Source: Flavobacteriales bacterium UBA1531
GTDB lineage: Bacteria > Bacteroidota > Bacteroidia > Flavobacteriales_D > Sanyastnellaceae
Direction of reading: 5' to 3'
Length of the DNA stretch: 61,861 nt
Assembly: GCA_002323795.1 (NCBI GenBank)
Contig: DCPZ01000004.1
Span: 1-61,861 of the forward strand
The notes beneath the pieces were generated by a model. The model was given only the letters and a program-made list of their open reading frames with translations. It was not told the DNA's origin and searched no databases. Made by a program: the position numbers and the translations under genes. This document shows, piece by piece, positions 1 through 8,312 of this stretch. Position 1 is the first letter of the stretch; every line of letters starts with the position of its first letter.

Positions 1-1492
1 AATCAAAGATAATGAGCGACTCGGGCTGTTGCCACTCCGCACCCTGCAGGATTCCTCCAAGTCCACTGCTCGCGCTGTTGCTGACTTCGAGTCCAGCACC
101 TTCTGTCATTGCCCAGTTTGCCTGCAATGCCTCCCAATTTGGATGGTCTGCATCCAATGCGCTGCAGTGCCAATCGAATATCACTTCATCCGACAGAACG
201 CCGTGCCAAAACCGCACTTCCGCAATGGCCCCTGAATAGCTGTAGGCGCCCAAAATATCTGAGCCAAAGAACCAGCCGCTGCCCACATCGATTGCTCCGA
301 TGCCAGAGATGTCCTCTTCGCTGGAGAAGATGCCATCGGTGTACAGTCGCATCATACCATCGCGGTCAAAAGAGCACGAAAGCGTGTGCCACTGTCCATC
401 AGAGACTCCGGCATCTCCGTTGGCGTCGGCACGTTGATTGCCATCGCCAATGTTTACCTTCCAGGCGGGGCCTGCTGGATATTCAAAGGAGAATACGAAT
501 CCGGGGTTGAGCCCATTATCCCAATCTTTGTTGCCGATGATGGCTACATCCGGCGTGGCTTCCGTTCGAATGCGGACTTCGAGTGTGAAATCTTGCTCTG
601 CTCCCAATTGAAGCTCAGGGGCATCAGCTATGAAGACGGCGTCACCGCTGCCTTCAAAACTCAGCTCTGCAGATCCCGGTGCAATGCAGTTTATGGGGGG
701 GGTAAGGATATCTAGGGTGTCTTTGACAATGACTTCCGGGGCTACATTGGCTCCGCTCGCAATGAAGAACATGGTCTCTTCTTCAATGGTTGTGCCTCCA
801 TGATTCACTCCAATTCCACCATGATCAGTGGACAACAAGATGAGCCAATTTTCTTCGGAATAATTCGGTCGATTGGTGAGTGAGGCAATCACGTCGGCGA
901 CATAGCCATCGGTGATTTCGATGGCATTGATGTACTGCGAAACGGCAGGGCTAAATCCAAAGCCATGGCCATTGATATCGACGTCATCGAAATGGAGAAA
1001 GAGGGCATGGGGGTTTCCTGTTTCCAAAATTGCTAAGGCAGCATCTCGCACAGCAGCATCCGTAGGTGCGTTAAAGGCATCATCTGCATCCTCTCCGAGG
1101 ATGTAGTCATTGATGGGAGCCCAATGGCAAATTGAATGGGTGTTGAGTTCGGGGTTTTCGGATTCAAGTCGCTTCATGAAGGATGGAAATCCATCGAAAT
1201 TGCTTCCCGTAAAATTGTTACTTGTCACCCCATGCGAATCTGACCAAACGCCACAGAGCATGGCGGACCATCCGGGACCACTGTACGTGATGTCGTTGTT
1301 GAGGGCATCCGGACTGTAAACCCCCTGGGCAATCAATGCGTCGATGGCAGGTGTTTCAGCAGCCTCAAGGCAGTCTGACCGGGTGCCATCGATTCCTATG
1401 ATGAGCACACGAGCATCTGCTGTTTGGCTGAAAATGCCATTCCACAATAAACCAATTGTGAATGCAAGGACAATGAGTGTGAACTTTTTCAT
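1..1492 (-). CDS. Secreted type I phosphodiesterase / alkaline-phosphatase-superfamily protein with LamG-like domain (3' end outside window)
   Basis: The frame is open from ATG 1492 to the window edge (497 codons, no stop seen). Residues 1-22 form a signal peptide (MKKFTLIVLAF...). The next stretch has the alkaline-phosphatase/nucleotide-pyrophosphatase pattern: IGIDGTRSDC with the first metal Asp, SGPGWSAML at the nucleophile loop, DDVDINGHG and STDHGG as later metal-binding sites. About residues 290-450 read as a LamG/concanavalin-like fold (DGQWHTLSCSFDRDG). These enzymes hydrolyse phosphomono- or diesters outside the cytoplasm; the substrate cannot be told. The visible C-terminal part ends in low-information sequence, and further domains or a T9SS tail probably lie beyond base 1. 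Confidence in the family is good, in the exact activity low. Confidence 0.85.
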   Translation of the reverse strand, partial: MKKFTLIVLAFTIGLLWNGIFSQTADARVLIIGIDGTRSDCLEAAETPAIDALIAQGVYSPDALNNDITYSGPGWSAMLCGVWSDSHGVTSNNFTGSNFDGFPSFMKRLESENPELNTHSICHWAPINDYILGEDADDAFNAPTDAAVRDAALAILETGNPHALFLHFDDVDINGHGFGFSPAVSQYINAIEITDGYVADVIASLTNRPNYSEENWLILLSTDHGGIGVNHGGTTIEEETMFFIASGANVAPEVIVKDTLDILTPPINCIAPGSAELSFEGSGDAVFIADAPELQLGAEQDFTLEVRIRTEATPDVAIIGNKDWDNGLNPGFVFSFEYPAGPAWKVNIGDGNQRADANGDAGVSDGQWHTLSCSFDRDGMMRLYTDGIFSSEEDISGIGAIDVGSGWFFGSDILGAYSYSGAIAEVRFWHGVLSDEVIFDWHCSALDADHPNWEALQANWAMTEGAGLEVSNSASSGLGGILQGAEWQQPESLIIFD

Positions 1493-1608
1493 GGCGGCAC
1501 TAAATCGTTTGAAGAGCACCTAAGTTAGTGCTGGAAAAATTAACGGCACTGTGACGGAGTCTGGACCGCTGAATACTACATGACGAAAACAATTTTTTTC
1601 CCGCGCGA

Positions 1609-1683
1609 TTATTCCTTCACGAACTTCTGCTCGATGGTGCCGTCGTTGTACATATAAAACAGGATTTGATTTGGAGCAGCGGG
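1609..1683 (-). pseudogene. Possible orphan T9SS type-A tail fragment
   Basis: An in-frame run of 24 residues ending at a stop (stop codon 1611-1609) reads NQILFYMYNDGTIEQKFVKE. This resembles the end of a T9SS sorting domain (a beta strand, a DGTI turn, then a basic/aromatic strand). The same frame has a TGA immediately upstream, and there is no start codon, so it is at most a remnant. It lies upstream of, and in the same direction as, the phosphodiesterase gene. It could be a chance reading frame. Confidence 0.3.
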
Positions 1684-1808
1684 TCATGTCCGATTTGGAC
1701 ATTTATCCGAGCGAAGAGATCATTTTCCGCTTCAATTCGGGACTGTATGTCGTCGAAGCGTCGGACAGGCAGGGCAACTTGCAAAGGCAAAAGTGGTTCA
1801 TAGATTGA
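1656..1808 (+). pseudogene. Possible orphan T9SS type-A tail fragment, opposite strand
   Basis: A 50-codon frame ending at TGA 1806-1808 contains FNSGLYVVEASDRQGNLQRQ followed by KWFID. The SGLYVVEA...QRQKWFI pattern is typical of the last two strands of T9SS type-A sorting domains; compare AGIYVLRLNGKSRLIQIR at the end of the large CotH protein. Upstream of about 1656 the frame turns Cys/Arg-rich and loses protein-like character, and no start codon or N-terminal domain is seen. It ends 18 bp before the stop of the convergent CotH gene. I read it as a gene remnant rather than a functional CDS. Confidence 0.4.
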
Positions 1809-1826
1809 GTAAGAAGAATGAACGGG

Positions 1827-4379
1827 TCATTGGCAACTTTCGCTGTAATAAGAGAGTAAAAACAGGAGGTCTGAAACGTTCACGAGTCCGTCTTCGTTGA
1901 GGTCTGCCGTGCAGTCGATTGTGCAGCCAAATTCTGCAAGAAGAAATAGGACGTCTGCCACAGTTACGGCCAAGTCGCCATTGATGTCTCCGGGACACGC
2001 GCAAGGCTCGCAGCTTCCGTCGTCATAGTTTGCGTTGGGATTGAAATTGCAAGCAGAATCTGCGGTGCACCCGGCTTCACAATCTCCGAGAATGTTGACG
2101 TCGAGCCAATCGAGTCGAGCATCAATCCAATCACGCATGAAATCCAATTCTTCCTCATAGGTGTCGCCAACGAAGGCGTTGGGCCAAACCCATTGCCCGA
2201 GTCGCGGCCATCGTGCATGATCACGTATACTGGCCTCACCCAACAAATTTGTTAGAGAATCAATGGTGCTGTGAATGCTTTCATTGCTCCAAGCATCGGA
2301 TCGGTATTCTTCCCAACGGCAGCGGGTTAAGTCCCGGTAGACGGGGTCTTCCAACATTCGTTCCCACCAAAAAGGATTCGTGTTGCCGCAATCTGTGTTC
2401 ACTTCAAAACCTTCTGTTACGGCTCCCTCGCAATAGTTTGCGTTGCCCAGGCTGAGGTTGTAGTCCCACCATGGTCCCATGACAATTTTCCCTCCGTTTG
2501 AATCTTTCTGTTTGTAGAAATATGTGCTCAAGCGATAGCCGTCGATGTTTTTGGAGAGCTCGTTGATCAGATACAAATCGATGAAGGAGTGTACATCAAT
2601 GAATGGCGCGTAACCGAGGTCAGGATCGGAAAAATTGGGTCCTGCCAGCGCATTTTCAAAAGATGTAATGTGATCTTCGATGTAGGCGATTTGAGGTGCA
2701 TTGAGGTCGTCGATTTCGGGCTTGTGAAATTGCACGTACAAATTGTCTCCAGCCACTGTGGAATACGGCGATTGCCAACCTCCATTGAAATCACCTGTGA
2801 ACTTGTCAATTTTAAGGATGTATCCCCCCGTCAATTCATTTCCTACTGTATCCTCCGGTAAAAGTGTTGCAATGTTTACCCGATTGTCATCGCGTTTGAT
2901 GTTTTCCATGAGCATGTATACGCCCTTGTAGTCATAATTAATGAACAATTCGCAGTATCTGCGGCGCGGCGTGTAACGATTCAACTTTTCACCGAGTTCG
3001 AAAACCACAGCATTTCGCATGAGTGTCTTGTCGGTGTATGGACCATGGAGAATCCAGTCGTTCTCTTCGGGCATGCCCAGTAGTGACACATTGTTATTCT
3101 GTCCCTCGGCGTCTTGGGTCTCCAGAGAATAGGACTTCTTCGGAAACATTTGCGACGAGGAGCCTCGGATTTCGATCGAAATGAGTCCGTCATATTCGTT
3201 CGGGGTATCGCCGATTTGATTCAATCCAGAGGCATTATTCACAATGGACATATTGGCCAGAATCCTAGGGTCGTCTAGGATGGGTCCGTCTGACGTGATT
3301 TGGACGATCGGCAAATTGGATTCTTCCCAGTAAATGCAAGAATCATCATTTTCAGTCGCGGCAGGAACATAATTTAATGCCTCAGCGTCTGTGCAGCCGC
3401 TCACTGCAGCGCAAAGGCCATCAGTGGAGCACTGGCCAAAACAAGTGTTGACGGAAGTCAATTCGACAATGTTGTCGAGCATTCGATCGTTGTAGTTTTC
3501 AGGATGAGCACAGTCCAACCCGGCAATGTTTTCCTTGCAGCTCCAGTCGCCACAGTTTCCATTTAGGAACGTATAATAACCGGTGAAACCAGAAGGAACG
3601 GGTATGGTCACAGTCCAAATTCCATCTCCATCGCTGTCGGTCATGGGGTGGTCTCCGGCTACACCAAAGAAATTTCCTCCGGCGACAAAAACACCAGAAG
3701 GGTCAACGATTTCGTTGGCCATGTTGAGATTAAACGTAACATCATATGTGTCCTCTGCGGCCGGATTAAACCAAGAAGGAGGAGAGTCAAACCCTAGCCC
3801 ATTTGCAGTTGTGCCAACCATGAGAAATGGTCGGGCAGTCAAATCTGATGAGGTGGGGTTGACATTGTGCAATTCAATGGCCAGAGTGTTGATGCCCTCA
3901 ACCAAGAGAAATTCAAAGTCGAATTCGAATGATGGAGGAACTCCACCTGCGTAAAGCACCGCTTCGTGATCGGTAAGGAGATTTTGATCCCAAGCAATAA
4001 AATCACCTGGTTGACCAGCATTGCCTCGGGCAATTTCAATGCCATTGAGGTATGCAATGAATCCATCGTCGTAATCCATGAAGAAGGAAGCGTCCAGCCA
4101 CTCTTCAATGTTTTCGACTTCAAATGTATGGCGCAGATAGAGGGATGTAGTTGAAGTAATCACTGTAGCGTCATCTCCATCACCGTATCCAAAACCAGAG
4201 GGGCCTTGAGGCCAGAAAGAATCGTTGAACCCCTGTGTATTCCACTCTGCATCGGGTTGCTCGGTTGGTATCAAGTAATGCCAAGATGTCCCGTCGAGCA
4301 TCGGAGCTTCCCAGTGGTCCAATTCTTCTTGCGCATTCATTGCGAGCGACGTTGAAGCCAAAAGCCAGATAAATCGCAT
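1827..4379 (-). CDS. Secreted CotH-kinase protein with galactose-binding-like N-terminal domain and dockerin-like C-terminus
   Basis: 850 residues from ATG 4379, chosen because MRFIWLLASTSLAMNAQ is a clean signal peptide; a longer frame to 4508 has no secretory start. Order: about 20-195 a galactose-binding-like domain (GYGDGDDAT, DDGFIAYLNG); 205-315 a carbohydrate-module-like beta domain; a Cys-rich repeat GCTDAEALNY...DDSC near 328-348; a CotH domain about 357-762 with GPWWDYNLSLGN near 635, the probable Mg-binding site; a second Cys repeat (GCTADSACNF); and two EF-hand/dockerin-like motifs at the end (GDINGDLAVTVADVLFLL, ADLNEDGLVNVSDLLFLL). CotH proteins are atypical kinases; secreted bacterial homologues are mostly uncharacterised. 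There is no classical T9SS tail. Divergent from the His-rich/TonB unit. Confidence 0.85.
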   Translation of the reverse strand: MRFIWLLASTSLAMNAQEELDHWEAPMLDGTSWHYLIPTEQPDAEWNTQGFNDSFWPQGPSGFGYGDGDDATVITSTTSLYLRHTFEVENIEEWLDASFFMDYDDGFIAYLNGIEIARGNAGQPGDFIAWDQNLLTDHEAVLYAGGVPPSFEFDFEFLLVEGINTLAIELHNVNPTSSDLTARPFLMVGTTANGLGFDSPPSWFNPAAEDTYDVTFNLNMANEIVDPSGVFVAGGNFFGVAGDHPMTDSDGDGIWTVTIPVPSGFTGYYTFLNGNCGDWSCKENIAGLDCAHPENYNDRMLDNIVELTSVNTCFGQCSTDGLCAAVSGCTDAEALNYVPAATENDDSCIYWEESNLPIVQITSDGPILDDPRILANMSIVNNASGLNQIGDTPNEYDGLISIEIRGSSSQMFPKKSYSLETQDAEGQNNNVSLLGMPEENDWILHGPYTDKTLMRNAVVFELGEKLNRYTPRRRYCELFINYDYKGVYMLMENIKRDDNRVNIATLLPEDTVGNELTGGYILKIDKFTGDFNGGWQSPYSTVAGDNLYVQFHKPEIDDLNAPQIAYIEDHITSFENALAGPNFSDPDLGYAPFIDVHSFIDLYLINELSKNIDGYRLSTYFYKQKDSNGGKIVMGPWWDYNLSLGNANYCEGAVTEGFEVNTDCGNTNPFWWERMLEDPVYRDLTRCRWEEYRSDAWSNESIHSTIDSLTNLLGEASIRDHARWPRLGQWVWPNAFVGDTYEEELDFMRDWIDARLDWLDVNILGDCEAGCTADSACNFNPNANYDDGSCEPCACPGDINGDLAVTVADVLFLLAEFGCTIDCTADLNEDGLVNVSDLLFLLSYYSESCQ

Positions 4380-4563
4380 TGTATGAATGATCAAGGATGG
4401 TTTTCGATGCATTTTTAAAGATACTAAAATTTTGGTGAGGGCCATGAAATCGAAATGCGAGGGAACTATTCTCAAACCCTTCATCATGCGGTTCGTGTCT
4501 TTTTGCATTTTGAATGATGAAAACAGAGGTCCTTTGGTCTTGCGAGCCTACGAAACGTTCTTC

Positions 4564-4578
4564 ATTCTACCTTAGAAT
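4564..4578. promoter_or_regulatory. 6-3-6 palindrome over a possible -7 element
   Basis: ATTCTA-CCT-TAGAAT is a perfect inverted repeat 58 bp upstream of the His-rich gene start. It overlaps TACCTTAG, a fair match to the Bacteroidetes -7 box TAnnTTTG. It could be an operator for a metal-responsive repressor given the genes downstream, but no known Fur or Zur consensus is matched. The rest of the 256-bp divergent gap (4380-4635) shows nothing else I can name. Confidence 0.3.
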
Positions 4579-4635
4579 TGTTAATTCCTTGTGCTTTGCA
4601 TCATGTGATCAGGAAAAACATCTTTTCTTTGCCGC

Positions 4636-5028
4636 GTGGGAAGACCAATAGCCATTCGACTTCGTGCGTGCAGCGTACTGGGATTATTCCTTTGGTTATG
4701 CGTCATGTATGCGCAGAGCGCGCACGAGTGGTCACACCACAGAGCGCACCACGGAAGCAACAACGGAAATCACTCACATTGTGATCACCACCACCACCAG
4801 CCCCATGAGGAAGTTTCTTCACCTGAAGGTGTTGCTTTTGCCCCTCTTGATGAATGTGCCCTATGCGATTGGGATTGGTTTCCTGCGGGTTCGATTGGTG
4901 CGAAAAAATGGCGCCTTCCGAGCCAGCAATGGTGTCAAGCTTCAAACGAAGGAGCAGCGCATGCTGGTCACGTCCGCATCCATTCCAATCAAACAAAAAG
5001 CCACAGAGGTCCCCCTTGGAATGGCTAG
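4636..5028 (+). CDS. Small His-rich secreted protein upstream of a TonB receptor
   Basis: 130 residues from a GTG start at 4636. Residues 1-29 look like a signal peptide or anchor (LGLFLWLCVMYAQS). A His cluster follows (about residues 30-57, with HCDHHHHQPH) and then a CxxC-like pair in ECALCDWDW (C74, C77). I recall similar short His-rich proteins with a late Cys-x2-Cys motif just before TonB receptors in Bacteroidetes, and metal binding in the periplasm is the natural inference. No catalytic domain is visible. It is 40 bp upstream of the TonB receptor and probably co-transcribed. The downstream part (after about residue 85) is less structured and the exact start is uncertain. Confidence 0.6.
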   Translation: MGRPIAIRLRACSVLGLFLWLCVMYAQSAHEWSHHRAHHGSNNGNHSHCDHHHHQPHEEVSSPEGVAFAPLDECALCDWDWFPAGSIGAKKWRLPSQQWCQASNEGAAHAGHVRIHSNQTKSHRGPPWNG

Positions 5029-5068
5029 GTGACTTCCTCTTTTTTCTGTTTTCCTTTTTCCCTTTTTT

Positions 5069-7402
5069 ATGCGTGCAATTCCCTCTGCCAAGGCAGCTGG
5101 AGCTTGCAGGTATGGATTGCTTCAGAGGTTGTTTTTGGGCCTTTCCCTTGTCCTTGCGGGGACCGCGGTAGAGGCGCAAAATGTTTCTTTTTCTGAAGTT
5201 AGTGGGCACATTCTACGCAGTGAATCTCAAGTGCCACTGCAAGATGCATTGGTGGTGGCTTGGCCTTGCGGACGAACCACAACAACCGATCGATTTGGTT
5301 TTTATCAAATCGAATGTCCTGCTGAAATCGATTCCATTACTTGCACCGCTTCATTTTTCGAGACACAAACGGTCCTCATTGGGCCCGACGACCACGTGGA
5401 CATTTGGATGGATCAACTAGAGGTCCAATTGGATGTGGTGGCGATAGAATCTTTGAACTCTCCAGAACCAGAAGCTTTGCGCCTGCTGGGAAGGGATTTG
5501 ATGCAAGAGTTGGATCGAACACCTGGCCTTCAAAGTCTTGACCTCGGTGACGCCATGATGCAGCCGGTGGTTCGAGGTTTGATCGGTTCGAGGGTGGCCT
5601 TTCTAGAAGATGGTGTCCCTCAGCAGGGCGGGAGATGGGGAGCTGATCATGGAGTTCTGGCCGATCCCGTTCTTTACGGTTCAATGGAATGGGTTCCTGG
5701 TGGAGGTCACCTTTGGATGGGACCTGAATCAGTGGGCGGAGGCTTGCGCTTGACTGCTCCAAAAGCAAGCCAAGAATTGGGATCCTCGACGTCATGGGGA
5801 ACATCCTTTCGCCAAGGCGATCAGCGCGCAAAAATGCATGCGCTACACACCATGACTAAGAAAAATCGATTTTGGTATGTGGGAGCTTCAGGCTCAGCCT
5901 TCGGAAATCAAAACATTCCACAGACCACTTTCAGTTACCTCGGCCGTACCTATGCTTTGACAGATTTGATGCTGCCCAATACTGCGGGACGATCGAACCA
6001 TGCTGTGGCAGGATTGGAAAGGTCTGCGGTGAAAGGCAGAAAATTGCAAGGCTCCCTGCGGGTGTCGGATGTCGTTCAAGGTTTGTTCGCTGGTATTGTT
6101 GGCGTTCCACGCCAAGGTGATTTGGATGCCGAGACGCAGACATATCGCTCAGACATTCCTCAGCAACATGCCACTCGAATCCAGGCGACAGCCAGTTGGA
6201 AAACACCCAACAATGCGATCGGAACTTCGCGGTCGACGAAGGTTTCAGTCGCATGGAATCGCCGTTTGGAATTGGCTCCTCCACACGCTCATGGTTATGG
6301 GCCTGAACCGGACACGAATCTGAGTTTATCGTTGGACGAATGGACGGGTTTTTTGGAAACGGCAAGGCGCGGACCCCATGGCAATTGGGGGATGCAACTG
6401 GAAGGACTAGTGGTTTCCACTACTGGCTGGGAATTCTTGTTGCCGAGTCATCGTCGATTGCGCTGGTCAATTCTGGGAGAAAAAAACATCGGAATCCATC
6501 AATTTGGTGTTCGCGCAGATTTGGTTGGTACAGAACAGGCGGGGCATGAAGAGCCACTATACGATTCCGATGGATCCATTATCGGCTCCGATCGCAGGGC
6601 CGAGGCTATGCAGCGGATCATTCCCGGAGGGATGGCGTCTTGGTTGGTAAACGTTGCGCCGAGTTCGGCTTCATGGAGAGGCACTGCTTCGGTGACGGCG
6701 TATACTCGGGCACCAAGCAATTATGAGTTGGGCGCTCACGGGATTCACCATGGTACATTTCGGTTCGAAAAAGGCAATGCAAATTTGCGGTCGGAAAAGT
6801 CGCTTGAAATTCGGTTTCAAGCAAGCTCAGCGGTGAGCAGAGTAGACTGGAATTGGCGGGTTCAAGCTTTTTCCGCGATTCATCGAGACTTCATTGCCTT
6901 GGGGCCAAGTGCAACCTTTGCTCTCATATCGCATGCGGGTCAGGTTTACACATTCGATGCTGTAAATGCTTTCCGAACGGGCGCAGAGGCTTCGTTATCA
7001 AAGACAATCGGAGCATGGTCCGCATCCACTGATGGCTCGCTTCTTGGGCAATGGGATGTGGCAACGGGCTTGGGGCTTCCATTCACCACGCCAGCGCAAG
7101 TCACCACCACCATCGGACGAAGTTTGAGTAAACACCATGAATTGACCATTTCGTGCCGTGCCATTGCGGACGCAAACCTTACTGCTCGAAATGAAGCACC
7201 CACAGAAGGCACTTTGCTGTGGGGATTGGGCTGGAGCCTCGCTAGAAAATCCGGCACTTGGTCCATTAATCTGCACAATGCATCCAACACTGCATGGCTC
7301 GATCATACGAGCGCGTATCGCGCTTTGGGTCTCGTCGCGCAGGGTCGATGGATGCAAATCAGCTTCACCACTTCGGTGAAGCGCAACAATAAAATCAAAT
7401 AA
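5069..7402 (+). CDS. TonB-dependent outer-membrane receptor, probable metal importer
   Basis: 777 residues. The signal peptide ends near 36 (LSLVLAGTAVEAQ). About 42-118 is a carboxypeptidase-regulatory-like domain, 125-235 the plug (DAMMQPVVRG, VAFLEDGVPQQ, WGADHG), and the rest the barrel, ending in FTTSVKRNNKIK. The plug segment with RGxxGxRVxxLxDGV and a DH pair resembles zinc-type receptors of the ZnuD kind, so a metal substrate is plausible, helped by the His-rich gene before it and the DUF4625-like lipoprotein 10 bp after it. The final residue is Lys and not aromatic, which is uncommon for an outer-membrane barrel. Substrate not proven. Confidence 0.85.
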   Translation: MRAIPSAKAAGACRYGLLQRLFLGLSLVLAGTAVEAQNVSFSEVSGHILRSESQVPLQDALVVAWPCGRTTTTDRFGFYQIECPAEIDSITCTASFFETQTVLIGPDDHVDIWMDQLEVQLDVVAIESLNSPEPEALRLLGRDLMQELDRTPGLQSLDLGDAMMQPVVRGLIGSRVAFLEDGVPQQGGRWGADHGVLADPVLYGSMEWVPGGGHLWMGPESVGGGLRLTAPKASQELGSSTSWGTSFRQGDQRAKMHALHTMTKKNRFWYVGASGSAFGNQNIPQTTFSYLGRTYALTDLMLPNTAGRSNHAVAGLERSAVKGRKLQGSLRVSDVVQGLFAGIVGVPRQGDLDAETQTYRSDIPQQHATRIQATASWKTPNNAIGTSRSTKVSVAWNRRLELAPPHAHGYGPEPDTNLSLSLDEWTGFLETARRGPHGNWGMQLEGLVVSTTGWEFLLPSHRRLRWSILGEKNIGIHQFGVRADLVGTEQAGHEEPLYDSDGSIIGSDRRAEAMQRIIPGGMASWLVNVAPSSASWRGTASVTAYTRAPSNYELGAHGIHHGTFRFEKGNANLRSEKSLEIRFQASSAVSRVDWNWRVQAFSAIHRDFIALGPSATFALISHAGQVYTFDAVNAFRTGAEASLSKTIGAWSASTDGSLLGQWDVATGLGLPFTTPAQVTTTIGRSLSKHHELTISCRAIADANLTARNEAPTEGTLLWGLGWSLARKSGTWSINLHNASNTAWLDHTSAYRALGLVAQGRWMQISFTTSVKRNNKIK

Positions 7403-7412
7403 GGTTTTACTT

Positions 7413-8210
7413 ATGAATTTTTCTATTTCAAACACGATTATGGCTTCGGCCTGTGTGGCCATTGTTTTCGCATCTTGCGGCAAAACAGACAATGAATTGC
7501 CAACCGTTTGTACGGAGGTAGGCAGTGAGACAAGTGTCCTCGCTGACGAGATCGAAGCCATCGCTGGAACAACAGTCACCATCACCGACGTTTTCTGCGA
7601 CAATGAGGAGCTAAGTCAAGTCCGATGGGACATCCACAATGCTGCCGACCATTCGCATGCGGAAGGTGAGGCCGATGAAGGATTTGTTTTGCACAGTGGA
7701 AAAGAATGGGAACTGCTCGAAACCAATTCGCTTACTGGAACGAGCATCACAAGTTCCATTACTTTCGATATTCCACTCACAGCTAGAGGCGTATGGGACG
7801 TTGTCGTTTCATTGGTTGACGAGGCCGGCAATGCTGGAACAGACGTCGTAACTCAAATGCACATTGAGAATGATCACCTCCCTGAATTCACCCTCAGCGC
7901 TGTAGATGGTGTTGATCCGGCGACTTGGACAGGTGAGCCAGAATGGAGCGCGGGTGCGGTAGTGGTGCTTGAAGGCACTGTGGTAGATTCTGATGGTGTC
8001 GCTGAGGCGAGTATTTCCTTCGTTCGCGAATCTGATGAGTTTGTGATCTGGGAACTGAATCTTACTCCAGATAATGCTGTTGAATTTGCATTCAATGCTG
8101 AAGCGAGCATTCCTGGAGATGCCGAAGAGGGGGAGTATCACCTCGAAATGATTGCAACGGACGCAGCAGGGAATGCTATGGAGACTGGCTTCCACGTCGA
8201 AGTTGAGTAA
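7413..8210 (+). CDS. DUF4625-like lipoprotein following TonB receptor
   Basis: 265 residues. The N-terminus is a lipoprotein signal with FASC (Cys22). The first domain (about 35-150) has WDIHNAADHSHAEG followed by a beta-sandwich ending in GVWDVVVSLVDEAGN, a pattern I associate with DUF4625 of Bacteroidetes. A second Ig-like repeat (about 155-265) ends EYHLEMIATDAAGNAMETGF. The clustered His/Asp/Glu in the first repeat could bind metal. It lies 10 bp after the TonB receptor, so it is probably the outer-leaflet partner in the same operon. Function unknown. Confidence 0.75.
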   Translation: MNFSISNTIMASACVAIVFASCGKTDNELPTVCTEVGSETSVLADEIEAIAGTTVTITDVFCDNEELSQVRWDIHNAADHSHAEGEADEGFVLHSGKEWELLETNSLTGTSITSSITFDIPLTARGVWDVVVSLVDEAGNAGTDVVTQMHIENDHLPEFTLSAVDGVDPATWTGEPEWSAGAVVVLEGTVVDSDGVAEASISFVRESDEFVIWELNLTPDNAVEFAFNAEASIPGDAEEGEYHLEMIATDAAGNAMETGFHVEVE

Positions 8211-8243
8211 ATGTCCATCGAGTTGCTGTGCAGCACCTTAGAG

Positions 8244-8283
8244 AAGCTTTCTCACCCCTGAGGGTGGGGAAGCTTTTTTTTTG
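8244..8283 (+). terminator. Rho-independent terminator
   Basis: AAGCTTTCTCACCC (8244-8257), loop CTGA, GGGTGGGGAAGCTT (8262-8275): fully paired with two G-T wobbles, then a T run. It closes the His-rich/TonB/DUF4625 unit. Confidence 0.9.
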
Positions 8284-8312
8284 CAATTTCGATGTTCTGA
8301 ATCGTCAACATC

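Noticed and set aside
1520..1702. 60-codon minus-strand frame in the gap after the phosphodiesterase gene
   Set aside because: Composition is random; the protein-like signals in this gap are in two other frames (the orphan tails).
1827..4379. Cellulosome component because of the dockerin-like end
   Set aside because: No cohesin or scaffoldin is seen; such EF-hand ends are used more widely in Bacteroidota and Planctomycetes surface proteins.
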